From: Betaproteobacteria bacterium UBA2293
Lineage (GTDB): Bacteria; Pseudomonadota; Gammaproteobacteria; Burkholderiales; Rhodocyclaceae
Length of the DNA: 22,092 nucleotides
Assembly (NCBI GenBank): GCA_002345845.1
Contig: DDWF01000038.1
Coordinates: forward strand, 1-22,092
Direction: 5' to 3'
Part shown: in pieces, positions 15,801 to 22,092 of the stretch
Position numbering within the stretch: position 1 is the first letter of the stretch
How the letters are laid out: each line of letters opens with the position of its first letter
Made by a program: the position numbers and the translations under genes
The notes under the pieces: model-generated
Databases searched by the model: none
The model's input: only the letters and a program-made list of their open reading frames with translations
What the model was told of the DNA's origin: nothing

Positions 15801-16926
15801 CGACCACTGCCGCGGCCGTACTGGCCAGCTTGCCGAGAATCGGTACCGGCGGTGAGAGCGTGTAGACCTGGCCGAGGAAATTGCCGTTGCCAGCCCCGCT
15901 GCTGCCCAGGGGAATCCCGCCGCTGACAATGGAATCATCATCGAGCAGGTTGAGTCCCAGCGTCCCGGCATTGACCGTGCCAGTGTTGGCGGTGAGCGTC
16001 CACACGGCACCGCTGCCGGCGATTCCGGTAATGCTGGCACCGCTCGCCCCGCCTGCCTGCACCAGGGCAAAATCGCCAACATCGACGCCGGTGACGCTGG
16101 TGTTGAAGGTAACGGTCCACGCGACGCTGGTATTGGCCGTCGCCGGATTGCCGTTGGCCCTGTTGATCGATAGAACTGCTGGCGGATCGACCCAGGTCAG
16201 GACGACCCTGCCGGCCCCACCGTCGCCGCCCGCCTGGTCGGCGTTGGTGGTCGCATAGCCACCGCCTCCGCCACCACCGGCCGGCGAGCCGTCGTTACCA
16301 GGGCCCAGGCTGCCCAGGCCGGCACCGCCATTACCACCTCCGGTCGCAGTTCCGCTCCCCAGAGTATTGCCGCTCGCATTGCCGCCGGCGCCATTGCTCC
16401 CGGCACCACCACCGCCCGCGCCCCCGCCACTTGTGGTCGAACCGGCCGACCCCGAGCCGCCGGCAAAGACCGTGTCACCGACTCCGCCAGCATCAGAACC
16501 AATGCCAGCAGTCCCGCCCGAGTTATTGGTTGAAGCGCGCCCGCCACCGCTGCCCCCCTTGGCGACCACCACAGTGCCGGCAAACGTCGAATCGCCACCG
16601 CTTTCGCCATCTCCCGTATCGCCACTACCACCGGCCCCGACAACAACCGCATAGCTGGCATTTGGCGTCACTGCGACGACCTTGCGTGCGTACTGCCCCC
16701 CGGCGCCGCCCCCGCCTTTGGCCGGCCGGCCGGTCGCCCCGCCGCCGGCCCCACCACCGCCCCAGGCCTCGACCGTAACAGAGGTCACACCAGTCGGAAC
16801 GGTCCACGATTGCGAGCTGGAAAACGTGGCTGTTCCGGCCTGCACCGGTGAGAGCATCGCCAGCAGGACAGCGACGAGCAAAATCGGCGATCGCCAAGCT
16901 TTAAAAAGCTCAAATACAGAGGACAT
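12856..16926 (-). CDS. mshQ: MshQ-type surface protein with Gly-rich, Ig-like, DUF11, LamG and DUF6701 modules
   Basis: This is a very large secreted protein of 1356 residues. I chose the ATG at 16926 because GAGGGAAG lies at ribosome-binding distance before it and a signal peptide follows at once. Module order by residue: signal peptide (1-31); Gly/Ser-rich low-complexity domain with repeated GGGGAGG blocks (about 55-240); Ig-like beta domain of the DFALVQAGG/DDDSIV type (about 252-358); DUF11-like domain with TDTLPAGMTYV (about 365-470); LamG/concanavalin-like lectin domain (about 475-705) with FDGRAVVEV, SATAWVYP, WSHIAITFN and IDEVKLYN; then a long C-terminal MshQ/DUF6701 region (about 711-1356) rich in Cys and ending ATFGIYEAE. 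MshQ is an accessory protein of MSHA loci with no settled function; the modules argue for adhesion or glycan binding. It lies between the pilins and mshC rather than at the cluster end. Confidence 0.85.
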   Translation of the reverse strand: MSSVFELFKAWRSPILLVAVLLAMLSPVQAGTATFSSSQSWTVPTGVTSVTVEAWGGGGAGGGATGRPAKGGGGAGGQYARKVVAVTPNASYAVVVGAGGSGDTGDGESGGDSTFAGTVVVAKGGSGGGRASTNNSGGTAGIGSDAGGVGDTVFAGGSGSAGSTTSGGGAGGGGAGSNGAGGNASGNTLGSGTATGGGNGGAGLGSLGPGNDGSPAGGGGGGGYATTNADQAGGDGGAGRVVLTWVDPPAVLSINRANGNPATANTSVAWTVTFNTSVTGVDVGDFALVQAGGASGASITGIAGSGAVWTLTANTGTVNAGTLGLNLLDDDSIVSGGIPLGSSGAGNGNFLGQVYTLSPPVPILGKLASTAAAVVGDVLTFAVTAENPYTVGLSNVVLTDTLPAGMTYVTNVLTHGTAVVSGQTLTWTITDLPAGVKAQMTLAVSLGQAGSLTNTVTSPGATSASAMVRVLASAVTHFRLDEPAGSWTGATGEVIDSGGTALHGRRRVTNSPSTTNAVAPSPTIASAHASVVGDFCNAGSFDGRAVVEVADSPNFDYTTQLSATAWVYPTAYPSELSSILSNDTNYEFHLNPSGRLFWWWGAASFTSATVVPLNQWSHIAITFNSTAGARRQRIYINGVLDANTHNWQGTLQANNCNFYIGGDVGTGDCALISGRNFRGNIDEVKLYNYELDGSEVAADMTLGRQCSGAFDHIRLEHDGVASVCAPEQVTVKACLDANCSTLYPGNVTVRLTPAGWVGGDTFTFNGGITSRKLSYGSAGNVTLGVASATPVASHVSRCFNGGTESCTMNFAATSCAFDAVETGQAPQYPIFTKMAGVNFNLDVLALSSATTINTTYTGTVAVDLVDASTSACPSGSGLTTATNITFASGNSGRRPVSFNYPNAARNVKVRMKVGTSAPACSSDNFAIRPQQFTVTSSMTNTALTGAPSAPAGTAFTLSALSGVASGYVGTPALAASKVNDHNGADITASLTGTFAAGDGTKAVGSDFKYLDVGNIQLETDAVVDSTFTTVDQPDDCIPNNTSAVLNSGKYGCNIGSAASDRFGRWHPSHFSFVGTLTPACSSGGFTYMGDDHLGVALTVKAHALGAGAASASDPVTSRYFSGSGGLPAATLADVTISGDNGGNAVALSKLKTPDFPTMPSDTLWSAGLFAINDTYSFERGAVPTASDYYDAFRFKAAVADPDGGTLIDPKESATTRILYGRLRLSNVYGSRLGVLDMPVQAQYWSGNSWLVNALDNCTSVPFSAIHVSNTAIATAANQPVTLVNGRSVIRLTPTTLGSVDVGFNLSNCSPALGGGVGASMSWLSGGASGLVCPTAKATFGIYEAEKKKAVHIREIF

Positions 16927-16980
16927 CGCTTCTTCCCTCATTCACGACTGCCATCGACTCGCACGTTCGCCGCTGAAAAC

Positions 16981-17018
16981 AGACAAGGCGAGGCGGCTCA
17001 TGCCGGCTCGCCTTGTCT
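16981..17018 (-). terminator. Strong stem-loop after pilin gene (partial terminator or mRNA-stabilising element)
   Basis: AGACAAGGCGAG pairs perfectly with CTCGCCTTGTCT (12 bp). A G/G mismatch and an inner CGGC/GCCG stem capped by a TCAT loop extend it. On the minus strand it is followed by GTTTTC, only a short T-run, so termination is likely partial. It lies about 100 bases after the pilin stop codon and 54 bases before the mshQ start. Confidence 0.6.
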
Positions 17019-17075
17019 CCGAATACCTCACCGATGCCAAGCATCAACCCGAAATCACTGGCTGGCGATGGCGAT

Positions 17076-17105
17076 GATCTCGGTATCCCAAGCAATACTG
17101 AGATC
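17076..17105 (-). repeat. Second stem-loop just after pilin stop codon
   Basis: GATCTC, one mismatch, GTAT, an 8-base loop, ATAC, one mismatch and GAGATC form a 10-pair imperfect hairpin. It begins about 13 bases after the pilin stop codon. With the stronger downstream hairpin it makes a structured 3' end for the pilin message. Confidence 0.5.
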
Positions 17106-17117
17106 GTTCCCCAAGGC

Positions 17118-17516
17118 TTACTGGCCGGCCCCGATCCCGGTAAAAGTAGCACTACCGGTCGGGGTGTAGCCGGTCAGGGCCAGCGTACAGTTAGCTGACG
17201 TTCCATTGCCGGTCAGTGCAACAGAAGCCACACTGTAATTCGCCGGCAAACCACCTTGCATGATCGTTCCAACCTCATCACAGTCCGCAATCGCAACGCA
17301 CTTGTTGGCTGTTACAACGTTATTGACTACGGAACAGCCGGCGTAATTGAGAGACATGGCAGATGCTGCCGCCCCTTTAACGCCTTGAAAGGCTGCCTCT
17401 TGCGCATCGCCACGCAGATCGATGAACTTGGGCAATGCGGTGGCCGCCAAGATACCCAGGATGACGATGACAACGACCAGTTCGATCAGCGTGAAACCAT
17501 TTTGTACAGCTTTCAT
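17118..17516 (-). CDS. MSHA-type pilin, short paralogue
   Basis: The product is a 132-residue prepilin. The leader MKAVQNG is followed by [24 protein letters not shown], with Gly at -1 and Glu at +5. The MSHA-like region [19 protein letters not shown] comes next. The mature protein of about 125 residues is short for an MSHA pilin. It has four cysteines ([20 protein letters not shown]) and ends in a Gly/Thr-rich segment without the usual terminal Cys. An excellent ribosome-binding site (AAGAGGAG, 8 bases before the ATG) and the hairpins behind it suggest high expression. It occupies the position of mshA in the usual B-A-C-D order, but by sequence either tandem pilin could be the major subunit. 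Confidence 0.85.
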   Translation of the reverse strand: MKAVQNGFTLIELVVVIVILGILAATALPKFIDLRGDAQEAAFQGVKGAAASAMSLNYAGCSVVNNVVTANKCVAIADCDEVGTIMQGGLPANYSVASVALTGNGTSANCTLALTGYTPTGSATFTGIGAGQ

Positions 17517-17544
17517 TTTCGAGCTCCTCTTGAAAGTATGAAAA

Positions 17545-18159
17545 TCAGCATCCCGACACCGTCAGCGGGCTGATGATGGCCGCCGAGTTGGCGGCCGCAG
17601 GCTGGGTGTAGGTGAAGAAACAATTGTTCGGATCGGTGGAACCAATGACGCCGAAAGTGGCGACGCTGCCGCCCGCGCCGTAGGTGTAACCCTCGGCTTC
17701 AAGCTGCACCTGCGTCGGATTGAAGGTGCCGGTCAGCCCGGCCATGGCCAGGATGCCCGGATTGCCGCCGATCGCGGTGACGGCCGGGTAGCCGAAGACC
17801 ATGTTGATCAGCCCGTTTTCCGTGCACACGGTGCCGGTGGCCGCGGTGCTGTTGCTGGCCGTGCCGCCGCCGCCCGGACAGGCCATCGGATCGGCGACGC
17901 CGGAGCGCGACAGCACGGCCGCATGAACCAGGGCCGAAGCGGCCGAAACACTGCCGCGGGCTGCCTGCAGCTTGGCAATGCGGGCGTCGCGCTGGAGATC
18001 GATGAAGCGCGGCATGGCAACGGCGGCCAGGATACCGAGAATGATGACGACAACGATCAGTTCGATCAGCGTGAAACCGCTTTGATCGCTGCGTTTGGTG
18101 GTGTGCGGATGATGGCTCATCTTGGACTCAACGGCCGAAAAGTTTAGAACTTTAGTCAT
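17545..18159 (-). CDS. mshA: MSHA-type pilin, long paralogue (MshA-like)
   Basis: The product is a 204-residue prepilin from the ATG at 18159, chosen for the strong AAGGAAGGGG ribosome-binding stretch just upstream. This gives an unusually long leader of 28 residues ending in RSDQSG; an internal ATG at 18120 would give 14. The cleaved protein begins [24 protein letters not shown] with Glu at +5, then [19 protein letters not shown]. The C-terminal half has a GYP motif ([12 protein letters not shown]) and a Cys pair (NNCFFTYT and the terminal SGC) that recall the MshA subunit of Vibrio-type MSHA pili. It stands in the mshB position, 21 bp after mshF and 28 bp before the second pilin gene. The mshA symbol rests on resemblance and could be swapped with its neighbour. 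Confidence 0.8.
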   Translation of the reverse strand: MTKVLNFSAVESKMSHHPHTTKRSDQSGFTLIELIVVVIILGILAAVAMPRFIDLQRDARIAKLQAARGSVSAASALVHAAVLSRSGVADPMACPGGGGTASNSTAATGTVCTENGLINMVFGYPAVTAIGGNPGILAMAGLTGTFNPTQVQLEAEGYTYGAGGSVATFGVIGSTDPNNCFFTYTQPAAANSAAIISPLTVSGC

Positions 18160-18180
18160 ATACCCCTTCCTTCTCAAGTG

Positions 18181-18609
18181 TTATTCCCTGGTGTCCTCTA
18201 GCCGGAGCAGGCCGATTCCTCCGATTACCCCCCGCACGTCGCCGCCGCCAGCCGTCCGGCTCAAACGGAAACGGGCTTGATGGCCGTCGTCGAAGATGTA
18301 GATCAGTTCCCGAGCGGCCTTGTTGTAATACCAGATGCGCCGCTCCGCTGGCGCCCGATCGTGGGCACCACGGTAGTTGTTCGGTGCCAGCCGTATCCAG
18401 TCCACCGGGTTTTCGCTGCTCGGCAGCGCTCCGCCAAAGGTCGCGTGATGCGCCAGTCGCTCCATCAACTGCACCCGCAGCGACGCCACTTCCGCTTGCA
18501 CGCCGGCTTCCTCCACTTCGCCTCGTGTCCGCTGCAGCGCCTGCATGGCCAGGATGGCCAGGACCGCGACCACGATGACAACGACAGCGAATTCGAATTG
18601 GCGTCTCAT
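18181..18609 (-). CDS. mshF: MSHA biogenesis protein MshF
   Basis: The product is a 142-residue protein with an N-terminal membrane helix directly after MRRQFEF (about 7-24). A short coiled segment (ALQRTRGEVEEAGVQAEVASLRVQL in overlapping parts) follows. The small C-terminal domain has WIRLAPNNYRG, RRIWYYNKAARELIYIF and RFRLSRT. This plan, and the place between mshG and the pilin genes, match MshF, a poorly understood inner-membrane protein of MSHA loci. It lacks a prepilin cleavage motif, so it is not a pilin despite the N-terminal helix. The start lies 6 bp after the mshG stop codon. Confidence 0.82.
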   Translation of the reverse strand: MRRQFEFAVVVIVVAVLAILAMQALQRTRGEVEEAGVQAEVASLRVQLMERLAHHATFGGALPSSENPVDWIRLAPNNYRGAHDRAPAERRIWYYNKAARELIYIFDDGHQARFRLSRTAGGGDVRGVIGGIGLLRLEDTRE

Positions 18610-18615
18610 GCGGCG

Positions 18616-19842
18616 TCATTTCTTGATGGCTACCTTGCCGAGGTCCCACATCGGCAGGAAGATGCCCAAAGCCAGGACCAGCACCAGCGCGCCGAGGCAG
18701 ACGATGAGGATGGGTTCGATCTGCTGCCCCAGCGTCTTCAACTCGTATTCGACTTCCCGCTGATACATCTGGCCGACTTCTTCCATCATGTCGTCGAGCG
18801 CGCCCGATTCCTCACCGACGGCCACCATCTGCAGCACTACCGGCGAAAAGAAACCCGTGGCGATGGCCGAGCGCAGCACGCTTTCGCCACGCTCGACGGT
18901 GTCGCGCATACCCTCGATCTTCAGTGCAATGTAGCTGTTGTCGACGGTCTGCGCCGCATTGCTCAGGGCCTGCATCACCGGCACGCCGCTCTTGGTGCTC
19001 AGGGCGAAACTGCGGGCAAAGCGGGCCATGGCCGCCTTCTTGACGATTTTGCCGGCAATCGGGAAACGCAATAGCAACGCTTCCCAGGTCAGCCGCCCGG
19101 CAGCCGTAGCGACCCAGCTACGAAAGGCGACAGCGGCGGTGATCACGCCGACCAGCACGGCCGGCCACCAGGCGACCATGAAATTGGAAAAGCCGAGCAG
19201 GATCCTGGTCATCAACGGCAATTCAGCGCCAAAGCCCTCGAATACCTTGGCGAAAGCCGGGATGACGAAGATATTGACGACAACGATCGCCACCGCCATC
19301 GCCAACACTACAAACATCGGATAGCGCAGGGCCGACTTCACCTGCTCACGCATGAAGCGTTCGAATTCCAGGTGATCGAACAGGCGCAGGAAGATTTCGT
19401 CGAGCAGACCGGTGGCTTCGCCAACGCGGACCATCGAGATGTAGAACGGCCCAAACACTTTCGGATGCCGGGCCAGCGACACCGACAGTTCGCGGCCCGC
19501 CTCGAGGCTTTCGCGCACGTCGCGAATGACTTCCTTCATCGCCGGATTGATCGCCGATTCCTGCAGACCGCTGAGCGCCCGCATGATCGGCACGCCGGCC
19601 TTGAGCAGTGTGTGGATCTGGCGCGAGAAAAGCAGGATGTCGACATGCTCGACGCGCGGCTTGAACAGGGTGATCTGCAGATCGCCGCCGCCCTTGCTTT
19701 TAGCCTTCGTTTCACTGATCGCCAGCGGCGTCACGCCACGACCAAGCAGCACATCCGCCACGCCGCCCGCCGAGGCGCCTTCGAGCACCCCTTCGATCAG
19801 CTTGCCGCCAGCATCGCGGCCTTTGTAGGCGAAATTGGCCAC
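18616..19842 (-). CDS. mshG: MSHA inner-membrane platform protein MshG (PilC/GspF family)
   Basis: The product is a 408-residue polytopic inner-membrane protein of the PilC/GspF class, on which the MshE ATPase acts to build the pilus. It starts with MANFAYKGRDAGGKLIEGVLEG, the usual opening, from a GTG codon preceded by GAGGA. Two T2SSF repeats are visible. The first (about 65-190) has LLFSRQIHTLLKAGVPIMRAL; the second (about 270-395) has FARSFALSTKSGVPVMQAL. Hydrophobic segments lie near 170-190, 215-235 and 375-395. The length matches the family. It begins 6 bp after the mshE stop codon and is followed by mshF, preserving the E-G-F order. Confidence 0.93.
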   Translation of the reverse strand: MANFAYKGRDAGGKLIEGVLEGASAGGVADVLLGRGVTPLAISETKAKSKGGGDLQITLFKPRVEHVDILLFSRQIHTLLKAGVPIMRALSGLQESAINPAMKEVIRDVRESLEAGRELSVSLARHPKVFGPFYISMVRVGEATGLLDEIFLRLFDHLEFERFMREQVKSALRYPMFVVLAMAVAIVVVNIFVIPAFAKVFEGFGAELPLMTRILLGFSNFMVAWWPAVLVGVITAAVAFRSWVATAAGRLTWEALLLRFPIAGKIVKKAAMARFARSFALSTKSGVPVMQALSNAAQTVDNSYIALKIEGMRDTVERGESVLRSAIATGFFSPVVLQMVAVGEESGALDDMMEEVGQMYQREVEYELKTLGQQIEPILIVCLGALVLVLALGIFLPMWDLGKVAIKK

Positions 19843-19848
19843 CGCCGG

Positions 19849-21558
19849 TTATTCCTCGTACTGGTTGCTGATGCGCATGGCTTCGGCCACCGTCGTCCGA
19901 CCGGCGGCGACCAGACGCACGGCGTCGCGGCGCAGCGTCTCGCCGGCCATCTGCAGACGAGCGACGCGCATGAATTCGCCGGGATCGTCGTGGTTCACGG
20001 CAGCGACCACAGCATCGCTCATTTCGAGAAACTCATAGACGCCACTTCGCCCCTGGTAGCCGGTATTGGCGCAGTGGGCGCAGCCACGGCCGTGCTGGTA
20101 ATTGTGCTGGTCGACCTCCGCCGCCAGTTCATAGCGCAGCCACTCGCGCTCGGCTGGCGTCGGCGTGTAGGGTTCGCGGCAGTTGCTGCAGATGACGCGG
20201 ACCAGACGTTGGGCGACGACCATGTGCACCGACAGCGCCACCATATAGCGCGGCACCCCCATATCGAGCAGGCGGATTGGCGTCGACAGGGCGTCGTTGG
20301 TGTGCAGGGTGGACAGCACCAGGTGACCGGTCATGGCCGCGCGCATGCCGATCTCTGCCGTCTCCTGGTCGCGCATTTCGCCGATCAGCACGATGTCCGG
20401 GTCCTGACGCAGCACGGTGCGCAGCACGCGTGAGAAGGAGAGGTCGATCTTTTCGTGCACCTGCACCTGATTGAGCCCGGGCAGCCGGTATTCGACCGGG
20501 TCTTCGACGGTGATGACTTTCTTTTCCGGGCTGTTCAGCTCGTTCAAGGCGGCGTAAAGCGTCGTCGTCTTGCCGGAACCGGTGGGACCGGTGACCAGCA
20601 CCATGCCGCTCGGCCGTTTCAGGGCATGCCGCAGGCGTTCAAGGACGCGCGGCGGGATGCCCATGCGGTCGAGGCCAAGCAGGCCGGTATTCTGCGCCAG
20701 CAGGCGCATGACCACCGACTCGCCATACTGGGTCGGCAGCGTCGAGATACGCACATCGACCGGATTGCCGCGTACCTTGATGTTGAAGCGACCATCCTGG
20801 GGCAGGCGTTTCTCCGAAATATCGAGGCCGGACATCAGCTTCAGACGCAAGGCCACGGCCGATGACACCTTGCCATCGGCTTCGGTCTGGATATGCAGCA
20901 CGCCGTCGATACGGAAGCGGATGCGCAGCGCCTTTTCCTGCGGCTCGAAGTGAATGTCGGACGCGCGCAGGCGCATCGCTTCCTCAAACACCGTCTGCAG
21001 CAGCTTGACCACCGGCGCGTCTTCGGCCCCCGGCGTCAGGCCAAGCAGGTCGCCGAACTCGATCGGCACGTCGCCCAGTTCGGCGGTCAGTTCCTTGGCC
21101 AGGCCGGTGATCTGCTCGCCACGGTGATAGACGCGGTCGATCATGGCTAGCAACTGGCTCTCGGTGACCACGGCGAGATCGATCTCGCGCTTCACCAGAC
21201 GAGTGATCTCGTCGTAGGCCTGGAGGTCGGTCGGATCGGAGAGGCCGATCTGCAGCCGGCCATCGTCGAGTTGCGCTAGAACCAGCGCACGGAAACGACG
21301 GGCCGGTGCCTCCGGCAACAGTTTGATCAGTTCCGGCTTGGGCGTGAACGCCTTGAGGTCGATGAAGGGAATGCGCAACTGCCGGGCCAGCGCCTGGGAG
21401 ATGCCCTCCTCGGTGACATAGCCGCTTTCGACGAAAACCCGCCCGAGCTTGCGCCCGGTTCGCTTCTGCTCGTCGAGCGAAAGCTTCAGTTGCTCCTGAG
21501 TGAGCAAGCCCTGCTCAATCAGCAGATCGCCTAGCCGGATTTTCTGCGGGGGGGGCAT
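19849..21558 (-). CDS. mshE: MSHA pilus extension ATPase MshE with c-di-GMP-binding N-domain
   Basis: The product is a 569-residue GspE/PilB-family ATPase powering pilus polymerisation. The ATG at 21558 follows GGAGG at 5 bases; an upstream TTG is less likely. The N-terminal MshEN domain holds two 24-residue c-di-GMP-binding motifs. The first runs from R8-L9-G10 to Q31 and matches all consensus positions. The second, from K37-L38-G39 to Q60 after exactly five spacer residues, has conservative changes. The catalytic part has Walker A GPTGSGKT (about 324-331), Asp box VEDPVEY, Walker B DIVLIGEMRD (about 388-397) and a His box STLHTND. A tetracysteine zinc site is formed by CSNC and CAHC (457, 460, 493, 496). 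Pilus extension is therefore expected to respond to c-di-GMP. Codons 2-4 consist of a run of eight C. It is the first gene of the locus. Confidence 0.95.
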   Translation of the reverse strand: MPPPQKIRLGDLLIEQGLLTQEQLKLSLDEQKRTGRKLGRVFVESGYVTEEGISQALARQLRIPFIDLKAFTPKPELIKLLPEAPARRFRALVLAQLDDGRLQIGLSDPTDLQAYDEITRLVKREIDLAVVTESQLLAMIDRVYHRGEQITGLAKELTAELGDVPIEFGDLLGLTPGAEDAPVVKLLQTVFEEAMRLRASDIHFEPQEKALRIRFRIDGVLHIQTEADGKVSSAVALRLKLMSGLDISEKRLPQDGRFNIKVRGNPVDVRISTLPTQYGESVVMRLLAQNTGLLGLDRMGIPPRVLERLRHALKRPSGMVLVTGPTGSGKTTTLYAALNELNSPEKKVITVEDPVEYRLPGLNQVQVHEKIDLSFSRVLRTVLRQDPDIVLIGEMRDQETAEIGMRAAMTGHLVLSTLHTNDALSTPIRLLDMGVPRYMVALSVHMVVAQRLVRVICSNCREPYTPTPAEREWLRYELAAEVDQHNYQHGRGCAHCANTGYQGRSGVYEFLEMSDAVVAAVNHDDPGEFMRVARLQMAGETLRRDAVRLVAAGRTTVAEAMRISNQYEE

Positions 21559-21717
21559 CCCTACCTCCAAAACACCTTAAGAAACTTGATTAACAATATG
21601 AAACTATTGCCCAAGTTTCCACACTAACCCGTTTTTTTCGACCCGACAAGGCGATTAATTCACGGTCGCGATGCAATGGCCATGCCACCGGTCTATCGGC
21701 GACACGGCCCGGCGACC
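21559..21717 (-). promoter_or_regulatory. Upstream region of the msh locus
   Basis: This AT-rich gap lies between the RNA helicase stop codon and mshE and should carry the main promoter of the pilus locus. It holds the GGAGG ribosome-binding site, an AATTAAT stretch and a run of seven A on the minus strand. Possible but weak boxes are TTGGGC (21614-21609) with TAATCA (21592-21587), 16 bases apart. I could not find a better -35/-10 pair, a sigma54 site, or an intrinsic terminator for the helicase gene. Confidence 0.4.
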
Positions 21718-22092
21718 TCAGCGATGGCGGCTGCCGCTGCGATGCTGAGCCGGGCCGCCCGGCTTGGCGGCGGCATTGCGCCCCTGCGGACGGCCGGACG
21801 GCTGGCCGGTGCGCGGCGCCCGCGGCGGCTGCACCGGACGCGGGGCAGCCGTGGCCGACGGCTCGAAACCGGGGACGACGACGCGCTCGATGGAGCGCTT
21901 GATCAGCTTCTCGATGTCCCGCAGATTGCCGCGCTCGTCGTGGCAGACCAGCGAGATCGCCTCACCTTCCATGCCGGCCCGGCCGGTGCGGCCAATGCGG
22001 TGCACGTAGTCTTCCGGCATGTTCGGCAGCTCGTAGTTGATGACGTAAGGCAGCGCATCGATGTCGATGCCGCGGGCGGCGATGTCGGTGGC
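21718..22092 (-). CDS. DEAD-box ATP-dependent RNA helicase, RhlE-like (3' part, truncated by window edge)
   Basis: This is the C-terminal end of a DEAD-box RNA helicase; the start lies beyond the window. The frame is open to base 22092. The visible part begins in helicase motif V ([11 protein letters not shown]), continues through [18 protein letters not shown] and reaches motif [12 protein letters not shown]. The end of the core, [25 protein letters not shown], follows in the usual order. The tail of about 50 residues is basic and rich in Pro, Arg, Gly and Gln, as in RhlE-type enzymes, which use it to hold RNA. It has no evident link to the pilus locus downstream apart from its shared direction. 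Confidence 0.92.
   Translation of the reverse strand, partial: ATDIAARGIDIDALPYVINYELPNMPEDYVHRIGRTGRAGMEGEAISLVCHDERGNLRDIEKLIKRSIERVVVPGFEPSATAAPRPVQPPRAPRTGQPSGRPQGRNAAAKPGGPAQHRSGSRHR

Larger units (their letters stand above)
16942..17117 (-). promoter_or_regulatory. Structured region between second pilin gene and mshQ
   Basis: This is the longest gap in the locus. On the minus strand it holds two hairpins in tandem after the pilin stop codon (listed separately), and the mshQ ribosome-binding site lies at its mshQ end. I see no convincing promoter. Such structures after a major pilin gene commonly stabilise the pilin message or reduce read-through into minor components. Confidence 0.5.

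Noticed and set aside
21621..21660. Possible terminator for the RNA helicase near the run of seven A/T
   Set aside because: The CGACC...GGTCG arms leave a large loop, and on the minus strand the tract after the second arm is A, not T, so it does not fit an intrinsic terminator.
1..22092. CRISPR arrays, tRNA or rRNA genes, transposases and attachment sites
   Set aside because: I saw no regularly spaced direct repeats, no tRNA-like cloverleaf, no transposase or integrase coding motifs and no flanking direct repeats around the pilus locus.

Overview
The window looks like chromosomal DNA from a GC-rich betaproteobacterium, probably of the Rhodocyclales type (Dechloromonas/Azonexus-like). This placement is an inference from codon use, the family mix and the MSHA-type pilus locus; no rRNA is present to confirm it. 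The two outermost genes run off the edges: the 3' half of a RecQ helicase at the left (+) and the 3' end of a DEAD-box RNA helicase at the right (-).

Left flank (1-4100). Here lie the end of recQ, a convergent CheX/DUF3334-like gene, a divergent flavocytochrome-c sulfide dehydrogenase-like flavoprotein with a Tat-type leader, and a two-gene minus-strand unit. That unit encodes a secreted ankyrin-repeat protein and a secreted DUF411 protein with altered cysteine ligands.

Core (about 4100-21560, all minus strand). This is an apparently complete MSHA-type type IV pilus biogenesis locus of 17 tightly packed genes. In transcription order it runs: mshE (extension ATPase with a c-di-GMP-binding MshEN domain), mshG (platform), mshF, two tandem pilin genes, mshQ (a 1356-residue mosaic surface protein), minor pilins mshC, mshD, mshO and mshP, then the PilM-like mshI, a PilN-like gene, mshJ (PilO-like), mshK, mshL (secretin), mshM (ExeA-type ATPase) and mshN (TPR). 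A hairpin plus T-run follows mshN on the minus strand and reads as the operon terminator. Most neighbouring genes touch or overlap by a few bases. The exceptions are the mshA-like pilin/mshQ gap, which holds strong hairpins, and the mshP/mshI gap, which is AT-rich and holds a hairpin and a plausible promoter. The locus may therefore be expressed as a structural block (E-G-F-pilins-Q-C-D-O-P) and an assembly block (I to N).

The parts fit one machine. Pilin and minor pilins are processed by a prepilin peptidase encoded elsewhere, polymerised by MshE/MshG on the MshI/PilN/MshJ/MshK platform, and exported through MshL with help from MshM/MshN. MshQ is the likely surface or adhesive component. Points worth a second look are the MshQ domain mosaic and its position, a run of eight C at codons 2-4 of mshE, the hairpins after the second pilin gene, an Ala instead of Gly at the MshO cleavage site, and the divergent DUF411/ankyrin pair.
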